From: Streptococcus cristatus ATCC 51100
GTDB lineage: Bacteria; Bacillota; Bacilli; Lactobacillales; Streptococcaceae
NCBI RefSeq assembly: GCF_011612585.1
Contig: NZ_CP050133.1
Span: forward strand, 1,302,001-1,366,000
Reading direction: 5' to 3'
Length of the DNA stretch: 64,000 nucleotides
The notes under the pieces were generated by a model. That model was not told where the DNA came from, did not search any database, and was given only the letters and a program-made list of their open reading frames with translations. The translations under genes were made by a program, and so were the position numbers. Numbering within the stretch: the first letter of the stretch is position 1; each line of letters starts with the position of its first letter. Shown piece by piece: positions 48,529-58,530 of this stretch.

Positions 48529-51500
48529 TTACCGAAAAACCGTTTTCATGCTGTAATTTTCTAGTTCAGCTTGAAGTTGGTCTGATTTTTGAACTTGAAA
48601 ACCTGATGCAGGAACCGTTTTCTTGTCATTCTCATAGCGTAGCACCACAGGAATATCCCCAGGGTATCGCTGCAGGATCTCCGCAATCTGCCTGTCGCGA
48701 CTAGTATCAGCTAATTGGATCCAAAAGCGTTCTGAGCTTGCTTTCTCCACCTCTGTTAGAACCATTTGTAACCGGCCATCTCTCTCCTGAATTTTTCCAG
48801 TCAGATAGTAATAGCCTTTTTCTTGGATTTGCTTGGCAAAACGACGGTAAACCTCTGGAAATAAAGTGACATCCAACTTTTTCTTCGTATCTGTCACTTG
48901 CATAAAGGCCATGTTTTCACCATTTTTTGTGCGAATAACCTTGATAGACTGGACTTCTACTAGAATGGTCGCCTTGCTATTTTCCGCCAACTCTTCAATC
49001 CAGACAAAAGGATGGTGGGCTTTCTTAGCTAGACTAATAAGTGGATGGTCACTAAGCCCAATTCCAATCAGGGCTTGCTCCTGCTCAAACTTTTCTGCAG
49101 CAGTAAAATCCTCGGCATCCGTCCATGAATAGCTAGTATCAGCAAATAAACTCCCCAACTCATCTGCAAAGACAAAAAGATTCGGTAGATTGTGCAAAAT
49201 CTTCTGGCGATTGGGCTCAAAAACATCAAAGAGTCCCAATTGCACCAATGGGCTTAAAAGTGGCAATTTATGATAACTCTGCGGCAGGCGTAAAATGAAA
49301 TCTTCCACACTGCTGAAGGGATTCTTTTGACGCTCTTCTATGATCCAGAAAGCAAAATCCCTTGGCAAGCCCTTAATGTTTTTCAAACCAAGATAGATTT
49401 TCCGCTCCTGAAACTTATCTTTATAGGGAATGTTATGGATATTCAAGGGAGCTAGCTCAAAGCCAAATCCGAGTGCATCTGTGATATAGTCCGAGCTCGA
49501 GTAATTGAGCATGACATCAAAGAAGATGTCTGGATAATGAGCCTTGAAATAGGCCAACTGAAAAGCTAGGGCTGAGTAAGCATAGGCATGGCTACGGTTG
49601 AAGCCATAACCAGCAAATTTCTCCATGACCGCAAAGACTTCCTTGGCTTTAGTCTCTGAGTGTCCCAATTTGACAGCTCCCCTGACAAATTCTTCCTCCA
49701 TTTTATGCATTTCAGCAGCATTTTTCTTGCCCATCGCCCGTCGTAAAATATCGGCCTTCCCTAGACTAAAACCACCAAAACGCTGGGCGACCTGCATGAC
49801 CTGCTCTTGGTAAAGCATGATACCATAGGTTGGAGCCAAGATATCCTCCAAGCTCGGATCAATCATCTCCACGCGCTCGCGACCATGCTTGCGCTTGACA
49901 AAATTATCAATATAGTCACTAGCTCCGGGACGATTGAGAGAGGTGGTAGCTACTACTTCTTCAAACTTTACAGGTTGGACTCTTTTCAAAAGACTGATAG
50001 CACCCGCTTGTTCAAACTGGAAAATACCCTTGGTATTACCCGCTGCAAAGAGGCGCAGAGTTGACTCGTCCTCCAGGTCAATACCAGCAATATCAATATT
50101 AACTCCGTATTTGTCTAGAGCTGCTTCCTTCATCCGCTGGACAAAGGTTAAATTACGCAGGCCCAGAAAGTCCATCTTAAGCAGTCCATTGCTTTCGACA
50201 CCGTGGGCATCGTACTGGGTGATATACATGTCTTCCCCGTATTTTAAGGGAATCTGATTGGTCAAGTCATCGTCGCTCATGACGACACCTGCCGCATGGA
50301 TTGAGGTCTGGCGTGGATTGCCTTCGATTTTCTTAGCAATTTCAAAGGCCTTCTGGTATTCTAGCTTGCTATTGATAATCTGACGAAAGGCTATATTTCG
50401 CTCATAAGCAGTGGTTAAGTTGTCTCGAAAGCCGATTTTTTTGGTCACATTGGTCAGCTCGTACTCTGGCAAACCAAAGCGCTTAAAGACATCTCGGATA
50501 GCCTGCTTAGCCCCAAAGGTTGAGTAGGTCACAATCTGGGCTGCATGCATGCTACCGTAGCGATCTCGGACATAGCGGATAAACTCTGGTCGGTACACAT
50601 CGGGAATATCAATATCAATATCGGGCATGGTATAGCGCTCTAGATTTAGGAAACGTTCAAAAAGCAGGTTCTTTTCTACTGGGTCAATACCTGTAATTTC
50701 CAGAGCATAGGCCACCAGACTGCCAACTGCAGAGCCACGCCCCATCCCCATGTAATAACCTTGACTACGGCCAAAGCGCAGCAAATCCCAGACGATGAGG
50801 AAATAATCATCAAAATCCATCTGATGAATGACATCCAGTTCCTGATCCAGCCTTGCTTGATAGGCTGTTCCCGTAAGCCCCCGCTTGGCCAATCCCGCCT
50901 CAGCTAACTCTCGCAGCTCCTCCACAGCAGGACGCTCAGGATTGAAGCGTGGAAGTTTCAAGTCGGTATTAATTTCATAATGAACACCAGCCACCAATTT
51001 CTCCAAGTTGGTCAAACTCTCTGGAAAGTTTTCAGCGAAAGCTTCCAGTAAAGAGGCTGGCGCTAATAAAAATTCATGGTTTGACAGATGGCCGACCTCT
51101 CGCAAGCTGATATTGTCCCGAATCGCCCTCAACATCTGCAAAGTCTCCAAGTCTCCTTGCTCAAAATAACGAACCGTATGTAAGGGCAGGACTGGCCTAG
51201 TCAATTCCTGCCTAGGCGTATCTGGAAAGACCCCAACATAAAAGTCCAAGCCCAAATCAAGCTGATCCACACCTTCAAAGATTGGTACAATCAGAGCCAG
51301 CCCCTTAAAAAGATGTTGAAAGTCTTCCCAATTTTGACGATTCATCATTTTCAGAGTCGAAATCTTCATCAAATTGCGATAGCCCTGACTATCTAAGGCT
51401 AGCAATCTCAGATTGAGAGGATTTCCATCTTTATAAATTTCCATTTCTAGACCTAGCAAGGGCTGAAGTCCTGCCGCTTTTACCTCCTCTAGAAAATGAT

Positions 51501-51639
51501 AAGCCCCATAAAGATTGTCCACATCCATCATTCCTAGACTTTTGTAGCCCAAGTCCTTGGCCCGTTGAACATATTTTTTGATAGAGACTAAACTATCCAT
51601 AAAACTATAAACAGTCTTGGTATCTAGTTGTGTAATCAC
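48529..51639 (-). CDS. dnaE: DNA polymerase III alpha subunit DnaE
   Basis: A 1036-residue C-family polymerase without a proofreading exonuclease, the second replicative polymerase of Firmicutes next to PolC; it extends primers, mainly on the lagging strand. N-terminal PHP domain (degenerate, MDVDNLYGAYHF region), polymerase core with GRGSAVGSLVAY and the catalytic Asp cluster PDIDIDIPD, C-terminal tandem HhH and OB-fold (ATILVEVQSIKVIRTKNGENMAF). The length is normal for streptococcal DnaE. The start follows AAGGAG. It precedes pfkA, as I recall for other streptococci. Confidence 0.97.
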   Translation of the reverse strand: MITQLDTKTVYSFMDSLVSIKKYVQRAKDLGYKSLGMMDVDNLYGAYHFLEEVKAAGLQPLLGLEMEIYKDGNPLNLRLLALDSQGYRNLMKISTLKMMNRQNWEDFQHLFKGLALIVPIFEGVDQLDLGLDFYVGVFPDTPRQELTRPVLPLHTVRYFEQGDLETLQMLRAIRDNISLREVGHLSNHEFLLAPASLLEAFAENFPESLTNLEKLVAGVHYEINTDLKLPRFNPERPAVEELRELAEAGLAKRGLTGTAYQARLDQELDVIHQMDFDDYFLIVWDLLRFGRSQGYYMGMGRGSAVGSLVAYALEITGIDPVEKNLLFERFLNLERYTMPDIDIDIPDVYRPEFIRYVRDRYGSMHAAQIVTYSTFGAKQAIRDVFKRFGLPEYELTNVTKKIGFRDNLTTAYERNIAFRQIINSKLEYQKAFEIAKKIEGNPRQTSIHAAGVVMSDDDLTNQIPLKYGEDMYITQYDAHGVESNGLLKMDFLGLRNLTFVQRMKEAALDKYGVNIDIAGIDLEDESTLRLFAAGNTKGIFQFEQAGAISLLKRVQPVKFEEVVATTSLNRPGASDYIDNFVKRKHGRERVEMIDPSLEDILAPTYGIMLYQEQVMQVAQRFGGFSLGKADILRRAMGKKNAAEMHKMEEEFVRGAVKLGHSETKAKEVFAVMEKFAGYGFNRSHAYAYSALAFQLAYFKAHYPDIFFDVMLNYSSSDYITDALGFGFELAPLNIHNIPYKDKFQERKIYLGLKNIKGLPRDFAFWIIEERQKNPFSSVEDFILRLPQSYHKLPLLSPLVQLGLFDVFEPNRQKILHNLPNLFVFADELGSLFADTSYSWTDAEDFTAAEKFEQEQALIGIGLSDHPLISLAKKAHHPFVWIEELAENSKATILVEVQSIKVIRTKNGENMAFMQVTDTKKKLDVTLFPEVYRRFAKQIQEKGYYYLTGKIQERDGRLQMVLTEVEKASSERFWIQLADTSRDRQIAEILQRYPGDIPVVLRYENDKKTVPASGFQVQKSDQLQAELENYSMKTVFR

Positions 51640-51897
51640 AAAATTCTCCTTGATACAGCTACGATAAATGATGCCTACTAGTAAAAAGAAGACAGAAAAA
51701 ATGCATTTCCACTTCTTAATTTTTTCGTTTTACTGAAAATCTATCCCAAGCTCTAACTAGCCTATTTCTTCTTAACCTTCGTCAGTCAAGTAAGTAGAAC
51801 AAGAACTAATTTCAGCATTCCTGCTTCTATTATACCTAAATTTCTACAAAGAAGAAACTCAGAGTCTTTTATATTCGGCGACTGTGTTTAACTAAAA
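51640..51897 (-). promoter_or_regulatory. dnaE leader and promoter region
   Basis: Between ccpA and dnaE. A TATAAT at 51829-51834 with TTTCTT 17 nt upstream (51852-51857) predicts a dnaE leader of about 180 nt. I see no clear structure or gene in the leader. Confidence 0.5.
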
Positions 51898-51946
51898 TAA
51901 AAAACGAGACAGAACTAAATTCTTTCAAAATTTAATTCCGTCCCAT
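51898..51946 (-). terminator. ccpA terminator
   Basis: GGGACGGAATTAAATT pairs with AATTTAGTTCTGTCTC on the minus strand, followed by GTTTTTT. The GGGACNGAA stem is a sequence also seen at the ends of the repeat near 62.2 kb. Confidence 0.85.
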
Positions 51947-51961
51947 CCCGTATCAATTTTA

Positions 51962-52966
51962 TTATTTACGAGTTGATTTACGTTCATTGATCGTATGAGC
52001 TAGGAGAACTTCACGCTCTTCCAACTCTTCTTTATGCATAATCTTCGTCAGCATCCGCATACTAATCGCACCGATGTCATACAGAGGTTGTCCGATAGTG
52101 GACAGATTAGGGCGAGTAAAGCGAGCGATTTGCGAATCATCGCTAGTAATGATTTCAAAGTCTTCAGGAATACGAACACCTCGATCAGCCAAACCATTAA
52201 GCAAACCTGCTGCCAACTCATCTCCGGTCACAAAGGCCGCCGTAGCCTTTGAAGCAATCAGACGTTCAGCTAGATGATAACCGTCATCGTAGCTATACTT
52301 AGACTCGAAGACCAAGCCTTCGCTATATGAAATTTTCTTGCCCTTCAGAGCTTCTTTGTAGCCAGACAAGCGGATTTTACCATTGATATCATCTACCAAA
52401 GGACCACTGACAAAAGCAATTTTCTTGTTGCGTTTAGCCAATAGTTCCACAGCATCAACGGTTGCCTGTTTATAATCAATATTGACACTTGGTAACTGAT
52501 GTTCTACATCCACCGTGCCCGCTAGAACCACTGGTGTCCGTGAACGTGAAAATTCTGAACGAATTTTCTCTGTCAGATGGTAGCCCATAAAAATAATACC
52601 ATCTACTTGCTTAGAGAAAAGGGTATTAACAACCGAAACTTCCTTGTCATCATCTTCATCGCTGTTTGCCAGGACGATATTGTACTTATACATTTCGGCA
52701 ATATCATCAATCCCTTTGGCTAAAGTAGAGAAGTAACTATTCGTGATATTGGGAATTACAACACCAACAGTGGTCGTCTTTTTGCTGGCCAAACCACGGG
52801 CAACTGCATTAGGACGATAGTCAAGACGTTCAATTACTTCTAGTACTTTCTTTCGTGTATTTTCTTTTACATTCTTGTTACCATTTACAACTCGGCTGAC
52901 TGTCGCCATTGAAACTCCCGCTTCACGGGCGACATCATAAATGGTTACTGTGTCGTCTGTGTTCAT
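51962..52966 (-). CDS. ccpA: Catabolite control protein A
   Basis: A 334-residue LacI-family regulator: N-terminal helix-turn-helix VTIYDVAREAGVSMATVSRVVNG and hinge helix (PNAVARGLA), then the periplasmic-binding-like domain that contacts HPr-Ser46-P, as in all CcpA proteins. It represses or activates carbon genes at cre sites; one such site lies on the galactose PTS promoter in this window. Its own leader contains a cre-like palindrome. Monocistronic, with its own promoter and terminator, next to ppc. Confidence 0.97.
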   Translation of the reverse strand: MNTDDTVTIYDVAREAGVSMATVSRVVNGNKNVKENTRKKVLEVIERLDYRPNAVARGLASKKTTTVGVVIPNITNSYFSTLAKGIDDIAEMYKYNIVLANSDEDDDKEVSVVNTLFSKQVDGIIFMGYHLTEKIRSEFSRSRTPVVLAGTVDVEHQLPSVNIDYKQATVDAVELLAKRNKKIAFVSGPLVDDINGKIRLSGYKEALKGKKISYSEGLVFESKYSYDDGYHLAERLIASKATAAFVTGDELAAGLLNGLADRGVRIPEDFEIITSDDSQIARFTRPNLSTIGQPLYDIGAISMRMLTKIMHKEELEEREVLLAHTINERKSTRK

Positions 52967-52985
52967 ATAGTTTCCTTTCTTTTGT

Positions 52986-53047
52986 TGAAAATATCGTTTT
53001 CATTTTTCTACACTTATCATTGTATCACTAATTGTAAACACTTTCAA
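52986..53047 (-). promoter_or_regulatory. ccpA promoter and cre-like site
   Basis: TTGAAA (53042-53047), 17 nt, TACAAT (53019-53024) on the minus strand, and downstream TGAAAACGATATTTTCA (52986-53002), a palindrome matching the cre consensus at 12 of 14 positions. A roadblock-type autoregulation is possible. Confidence 0.6.
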
Positions 53048-53133
53048 GTATTTTAGCGCACAGATATGAAAACTTTTTCATTTTTTATTTACACAAATCG
53101 CAGGAAATAAGTTATGGACTCAAAATAGTTTAG

Positions 53134-53175
53134 ACTCAATAAAAAATCGGCTTCTAAGCCGATTTTTTATTGAGT
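53134..53175. terminator. ppc terminator (bidirectional)
   Basis: Perfect 19-bp inverted repeat ACTCAATAAAAAATCGGCT..AGCCGATTTTTTATTGAGT around a four-base loop, 20 nt after the ppc stop. Confidence 0.9.
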
Positions 53176-53196
53176 TCTTTTAAAGCTCCTTGTGCA

Positions 53197-56043
53197 TCAA
53201 CCAGAATTTCGTAGTCCTGTCGCAATTCCATTGATGGTAATGTGGATCAAACGTTCTTGTTCTGGTGAAAGTTCTCCTCGGCGCTGACGCTTGATCAGCT
53301 CAAGCTGAATATAGTTCAAAACATTGAAATAAGGCATCCGATAGTTCAAGCTATCCTTGAGATAGGCATTTTCTGCTAAGAGCTCGTCATGGCCTTCAAT
53401 CGCCAAGATAATATCCTTGGTCAGCTGCCATTCATCTAGGATTGTATTGAAAATATCTCGTACATTTTGGTCTTCACAAAGTTGCGCATATTCAAAAGCG
53501 ATATTCATATTGGACTTGGACAGCACCATATCAACATTTGACAAGAGGGACTGGAAGAATGGCCATCTCTGATACATAAATTGAAGGAAGGCAAGATTCT
53601 TTTCAGGATCTTCATCGATAAATTCTTTGAAGCTAGAGCCAACACCATACCAACCAGGGAACATAACCCGACTTTGAGACCATGAGAAGACCCAAGGAAT
53701 GGCTCTTAGACCGCCAATTTCAGTGATCGTTTTACGGGCCGCTGGACGAGAACCGATATTAAAGCTAGAAATGGCCTTAATAGGACTAGACTCAAAGAAG
53801 TAATCGTAGAAACGTTCGTCGCCAAAGACTAGATCGCGATAGATTTGGTAGCTTCGATCGACCACTCGATCCATCACTCTCTCGTATTCATTGCTCGTAT
53901 TACTATCACTCTTCTTATAGCTTATCATACGGTTAATAGCTGCCGATACGAGCATTTCCAGATTGTAGTAAGCAGCATCCTTATTACCGTATTTATTGCC
54001 GATGACCTCACCCTGCTCTGTCAGGCGGATACGATCATTGATACTCCGCAATGGTTGCGAAGTGATTGCCTCATAGGTTGGGCCACCGCCACGACCGACA
54101 GTTCCTCCACGACCATGGAAGAAGGTAATCTTGACGCCAAACTTATCACCAATAGCTGTCAGTTGTTGCTGAGCCTTGTAAAGTGTCCAGCATGATGATA
54201 AATAGCCACCATCCTTGTTACTGTCTGAGTAGCCCAGCATGATTTCTTGGTAGTTGTTTTTAGAAGCGATCCATTTTTGAGCAATTGGCAGAGACAGATA
54301 TTTCTCCATAGTATCGCAAGAGTTATCCAAGTCCTCAATCGTTTCAAACAGAGGAACAATCTGCACACGCGCACCTTCCTCATCGATCAAGCCGACTTCC
54401 TTGAGCATAATCGCCAACTCTAGCAGATCTGATACGCTAGTCGAATGAGAAATAATATTTTGCTTGATAACATCTTCGCCAATCGCATCCTTAAGCTGAC
54501 GAGCCGTCTTGAAAATCTCCAATTCTTTTTGTAGAAGTTCAGATTTAGGTGCATGAGTGGCTGACAGGATCCGTGGATCCTCCAGAAGCTGCTTGAGGAG
54601 AACTTGGCATTTTTCTTCCTCTGACAAGCTGCTGTAATCTTTCACAATATTAGCAGAAGCCAAGAGCTCCGCCACACAAGCCTCATGGACACTGGAATCC
54701 TGACGCATATCAATGCTGGCCAAGAAGAAACCAAAAATGTCAACTGCTTGTAGCAATTCAGTAAGTTCTCCAGTCACCAGAGCTTGTCCATTGTGCTCCA
54801 GCAAAGAATCACGAATAACAAGAAGATCTTCCTTAAACTCTTGCGCATCTTTGTAAGATGGAAGTTGTTCTTTTCGTAATTCATCTAAACTACCACTAAG
54901 TTTAGACTGGATATAATTTGGAATGATTTCTCTACCGTTATAGCTGACCGAGGTAGCAGCATTTGCATGCAGGACTGCTTCAGCTTTATCAGCCAAACGA
55001 TGCCCTTCACCGGAGAAATTACCTTCTTTCAGATAAAGTAAGGTCTGAATCAACTTGGACTGAATGTAATGAAAAGCACGGCGATAAGGCTCATTTTCCC
55101 GATAAACAGACTTGTCGCTGGACAAAGCTGCCATCTTGGCTACAGCTTCACTTGTTTTTGAAAGATTAGTAGACAGGGAGAAGTTACGATAGAGCGTATA
55201 AACCTTGTCAATGTAGTAATTCAGAATAACTTCGCTCTGTACTGTTGCAGACAATTTCAGAGTTTCAGCGGTTACAAATGGATTTCCATCACGGTCACCA
55301 CCAATCCACATTCCCATGGTGATGGGTTTAGGATTTTCCAAATGGATTCCTTTTTCTTCTGCCAAGCGTTTATACTCTAGCATCAGGTTCGTAATTGCTT
55401 GAAGAAAAGAACTGTTATAGTACTCCATAACGTTAGTGATTTCATTGGTAACCTTAAGTTTCTTTTCCCGAATCATATCGGTCTGCATCATCAGCTCGAT
55501 ATAGCGACGGAGATTGGCTAACCATTTCTTTTCGTTCACCAGACCAGCTTTAACATCACGATGCTGACGCAAAAGTGTATGGATATGATTGGTCAAATCC
55601 AACATGGTCTTGCGCTGAACCTGAGTCGGATGAGCAGTCAAAACAGGAACAACATTTAGATTTTCCAGGATTTCTTGTGCATTTTCTCGTGTGGAAACCA
55701 AATCAATCGTCGTCGAAAGCTTACCAAGGTAGTCTTGGTCAATATTATTTTGATGATTGATCTCATAAGCCAAGTCAACATCTTCAGAAATATTGATGAG
55801 CAGAGGTAAAATAGCAAAATAGCGTGAGATATAGACCATATCATCCGTGGATAATTCTTCTACTACTGCTTTCAGCTCTTGGTATTTAGATTGAACTGCC
55901 AGTTCTTCAATCATGGAGATTTTAGCAAAAGTGTCAGGACTGAGAATATCTCGGGTAATATCTACCAACAAGTCCGTTAAAATAGAAACTTCTTCTCGAA
56001 TCATTTCTTTATTGCTATAATTTTCTAATTTTGTAAATGACAT
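53197..56043 (-). CDS. ppc: Phosphoenolpyruvate carboxylase
   Basis: A 948-residue PEP carboxylase that makes oxaloacetate from PEP and bicarbonate, the anaplerotic supply for aspartate-family amino acids in streptococci with an incomplete TCA cycle. Catalytic blocks: [15 protein letters not shown] (active His), [24 protein letters not shown] and [15 protein letters not shown]. The C-terminus ends TGLRNSG as usual. Full length and intact; it starts with [10 protein letters not shown] after AAAGG. The ftsW gene follows upstream on the same strand with 47 nt between. Confidence 0.98.
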   Translation of the reverse strand: MSFTKLENYSNKEMIREEVSILTDLLVDITRDILSPDTFAKISMIEELAVQSKYQELKAVVEELSTDDMVYISRYFAILPLLINISEDVDLAYEINHQNNIDQDYLGKLSTTIDLVSTRENAQEILENLNVVPVLTAHPTQVQRKTMLDLTNHIHTLLRQHRDVKAGLVNEKKWLANLRRYIELMMQTDMIREKKLKVTNEITNVMEYYNSSFLQAITNLMLEYKRLAEEKGIHLENPKPITMGMWIGGDRDGNPFVTAETLKLSATVQSEVILNYYIDKVYTLYRNFSLSTNLSKTSEAVAKMAALSSDKSVYRENEPYRRAFHYIQSKLIQTLLYLKEGNFSGEGHRLADKAEAVLHANAATSVSYNGREIIPNYIQSKLSGSLDELRKEQLPSYKDAQEFKEDLLVIRDSLLEHNGQALVTGELTELLQAVDIFGFFLASIDMRQDSSVHEACVAELLASANIVKDYSSLSEEEKCQVLLKQLLEDPRILSATHAPKSELLQKELEIFKTARQLKDAIGEDVIKQNIISHSTSVSDLLELAIMLKEVGLIDEEGARVQIVPLFETIEDLDNSCDTMEKYLSLPIAQKWIASKNNYQEIMLGYSDSNKDGGYLSSCWTLYKAQQQLTAIGDKFGVKITFFHGRGGTVGRGGGPTYEAITSQPLRSINDRIRLTEQGEVIGNKYGNKDAAYYNLEMLVSAAINRMISYKKSDSNTSNEYERVMDRVVDRSYQIYRDLVFGDERFYDYFFESSPIKAISSFNIGSRPAARKTITEIGGLRAIPWVFSWSQSRVMFPGWYGVGSSFKEFIDEDPEKNLAFLQFMYQRWPFFQSLLSNVDMVLSKSNMNIAFEYAQLCEDQNVRDIFNTILDEWQLTKDIILAIEGHDELLAENAYLKDSLNYRMPYFNVLNYIQLELIKRQRRGELSPEQERLIHITINGIATGLRNSG

Positions 56044-56090
56044 TATTTACACCTTTCTATTGTTGAAGAGCTAACATACAAGAAGATTTT

Positions 56091-57305
56091 TTAGGATTGA
56101 CTCACTTCTAGTTCCTGATACATGGCGTTTCGTCGCTCATTGGCATCAATATTTAAAACAAAGGCAATGGCAACTGATAGAACCAATAAACTGTTTCCTC
56201 CCTGAGATAAGAATGGGAAGGTTACACCGGTTGAAGGAATCAAGCCCGAAATACCACCAATATTGACAAAGGTTTGCATCAGAATCATACCGCCAATTCC
56301 CAAAGCCATCATAGAATTAAATGGATCCTTGGCCCTTGTACCTACGAGAATAATCCGTAAAATCAAGAAAAAGAGCAGGGCTAAAATTAAAGTTGCTCCA
56401 AAGAATCCGACTTCCTCAATAACAATCGAGAAAACAAAGTCTGTATGAGCCTCTGGTAGGTAACCTCGTTTTTCGATAGAGTTTCCTAAGCCTAAGCCAA
56501 ACCAACCACCATTACTCATGGCATAGTAAGAATTGGCCAGCTGGTGGCCTGAGCCAGACAAATCGTCGAAAGGGTTGAAAAAAGCACTAAAACGCTTTGC
56601 AACATATCCAAAAACAGGAACTTGCTCAACACGCTTGACACCTATCAACCAAATACTCGCTAAAACCGCTGCCGACCCTCCTACAACAGCACCAAGCATG
56701 GTTGAGAACCATCTGTAAGCAATTCCGCTGGTGGAAATTACAATCAAAACTGTTAAGAGCAAAATGGTCGCATTTCCTAAGTCGGGCATGATAACCACCA
56801 GGCCTATCAAGAAAGCAACAATAACCCGCCAATCAGTAACGGCACGCGGGATCAACTGATTAAAGGTGATTGCTTGATAATCATATACTTCTATTTGCTC
56901 TTGTTTCTTAGAAAACTGTAGGGCCAAATACCAGACCAAAATAATCTTCAGATATTCTGCCGGCTGAGCAGTAACTGGACCGATTTTGAGCCAACCGTGT
57001 GCCCCATTGATCGTTCCTGTGATAAAGCGTGAGAGTAAAAGCAGAATAATTTCAGCTATGATAACAAACGTAATCACTCCTGGCCTCTTCAGAAAATCCA
57101 GCTTCATTCGGTAAATAATCCCAATCATCACCAAGCTGAAGAGCCAAAAACCTGCTTGAGTGGCGACCATTCGAAAACTATTGAGCCCATTTTGAATGAG
57201 GATGGGGCTCGTCGTGGAATAAACGACAATCAAGCCAATGCCAGATAACAGCATGTACGGAATCAAAATTGAGTAATTCAATAAATGCTTTTTGTCAATT
57301 TTCAT
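56091..57305 (-). CDS. ftsW: Peptidoglycan polymerase FtsW
   Basis: A 404-residue SEDS-family membrane glycosyltransferase that polymerises septal peptidoglycan with PBP2x. About ten membrane helices; SEDS markers include NGAHGWLKIGP, QPAEYLKI, PDLGNA with the catalytic Asp, the large loop with HTDFVFSIVIEEVGFFGA, and the end GVTFPFLSQGGNSLL. The upstream TGG-TATAAT is a good extended -10; the ribosome site is weak (GGTGA). It lies before ppc as in pneumococcus, which supports FtsW rather than RodA. Confidence 0.95.
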   Translation of the reverse strand: MKIDKKHLLNYSILIPYMLLSGIGLIVVYSTTSPILIQNGLNSFRMVATQAGFWLFSLVMIGIIYRMKLDFLKRPGVITFVIIAEIILLLLSRFITGTINGAHGWLKIGPVTAQPAEYLKIILVWYLALQFSKKQEQIEVYDYQAITFNQLIPRAVTDWRVIVAFLIGLVVIMPDLGNATILLLTVLIVISTSGIAYRWFSTMLGAVVGGSAAVLASIWLIGVKRVEQVPVFGYVAKRFSAFFNPFDDLSGSGHQLANSYYAMSNGGWFGLGLGNSIEKRGYLPEAHTDFVFSIVIEEVGFFGATLILALLFFLILRIILVGTRAKDPFNSMMALGIGGMILMQTFVNIGGISGLIPSTGVTFPFLSQGGNSLLVLSVAIAFVLNIDANERRNAMYQELEVSQS

Positions 57306-57495
57306 ATTTCACCAATTTATTCTAAAAATTCAAACTTCATTATACCACTTTTTGATTCGAAAAAAAAGCATTAGGATGGCCTCAATAGATATTTACTTAT
57401 TTATCGCCTCAAAAATCCAATTATTTCAAATTGTTTTATCTTCTATTGCAATCAGATTACATTTTCGTATTTCGCTGGAAATATAGATAAATACT

Positions 57496-57524
57496 TTGCT
57501 TTTCTATTTATTTTACGTTACAAT
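57496..57524 (+). promoter_or_regulatory. Promoter of the GH25 gene, eight nt from the ATG
   Basis: TTGCTT (57496-57501), 17 nt, TACAAT (57519-57524). The ATG at 57533 is eight bases after the -10 and there is no ribosome site, so a leaderless mRNA is predicted. Confidence 0.6.
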
Positions 57525-57532
57525 GAAACAGT

Positions 57533-58377
57533 ATGAGAAAAAGGATTAAACCGCTTGCACTCTTGCTATTCTTTGCTTGCTTTATTCTATATATTGTCAT
57601 AAGTAAGCACCATCTTGATGTGCAAATTAAACAAGCCCAAACAAAAAAATCTCAAGTCAGTCAGGTGACAACCAAGAAAAAAAGGAGGAAGCTCCTTCAG
57701 ACGAACCTGAGGAAGAATTGCTTAATAAGCCTATCGTTGACCTTTCCGGTTGGCAATTGCCCAGCGAAATAGACTATGATACCTTATCAACAAATATTTC
57801 TGGTGCTATCATTCGCGTGCATAGTGGAGCTCAAGCAAAAAAAGAAAATGTTGCCACTCATTTAAATGGACTTGACAAATCATTTGCCACCCATATCCAA
57901 GAGTTTCAAAAACGGGGGATTCCTGTAGCTGTCTATGCTTATATAGCAGCAGGCAATATCAAAGAAATGGAAAAAGAAGCTGAAAGCTTCTACAAGGCAT
58001 CTTCGAAATATAAACCTACCTTTTACTGGCTTGATGTTGAAGAAAAGACCATGGGCGACATGAACGCAGGAATTGAGGCTTTTCGTGCCAAACTTGAAAG
58101 TCTTGGAGCTCAAAATATTGGTATCTACATCGGTACCTATTTCATGGAAGAGCACAGTATCTCAACTGAGAAATTTACTGCCGTTTGGATTCCGACTTAT
58201 GGCTATAATGACGGCTACTATAACGCTGCTCCAAATACTGAACAGCCCTATGACCTACATCAATACACCTCAGAAGGTAAATTGGAAGGTTTCCCACATA
58301 ACTTAGACCTCAATCAGCTCTCTCCTGTACAGGATAAAAAAGAGACTTATAAGAAATTATTTTCAACACCAAAATAA
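57533..58377 (+). pseudogene. GH25 muramidase (lysozyme) gene with a frameshift
   Basis: Two frames together encode one protein. From 57533 comes a signal anchor (KRIKPLALLLFFACFILYIV) and a Lys/Gln/Ser linker; then, in the -1 frame, EEAPSDEPEEELLNKPIVDL leads into a complete GH25 domain (DLSGWQLP start, VAVYAYIA, and FYWLDVEE with the catalytic acids) to 58377. The switch falls in an A7 run at 57677-57683; eight A would give TKKKKEEAPSD in one frame. So it is a natural 1-nt deletion, a phase-variable or slippage site, or a sequencing error. The catalytic part alone (from about 57718) would lack export. It may trim peptidoglycan. Confidence 0.8.
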
Positions 58378-58378
58378 A

Positions 58379-58421
58379 AAAGATGCAAGATAATTGTTAG
58401 GAAATCTTGTATCTTTTTTTC
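58379..58421 (+). terminator. Terminator of the GH25 gene
   Basis: AGATGCAAGAT and ATCTTGTATCT pair (58381-58391 and 58404-58414), followed by T7. Confidence 0.9.
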
Positions 58422-58473
58422 TCTGTACAAGATATTTTTCTTGCTTTTTTCAGAAAAGTATGTAGCTTTATGG

Positions 58474-58530
58474 TACAATAGTCTAATGAAAAAACTTGTA
58501 GGGAGATATTATGATTTCATGGATTGCTAG
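58474..58530 (+). promoter_or_regulatory. Promoter and possible leaderless 14-codon upstream ORF of the DUF368 gene
   Basis: TGG-TACAAT (extended -10, 58474-58479) is followed after six bases by ATG (58486). This opens a frame of 14 codons (MKKLVGRYYDFMDC, stop at 58530) that overlaps the start of the DUF368 gene (58511) in another frame. The main gene has its own GGGAGA ribosome site within it. Confidence 0.4.

Noticed and set aside
57677..57683. Programmed -1 ribosomal frameshifting in the GH25 gene at the A7 run.
   Set aside because: The base before the run is G and the phase does not give a proper X-XXY-YYZ heptamer for tandem slippage. Deletion, sequence error or RNA polymerase slippage are simpler.
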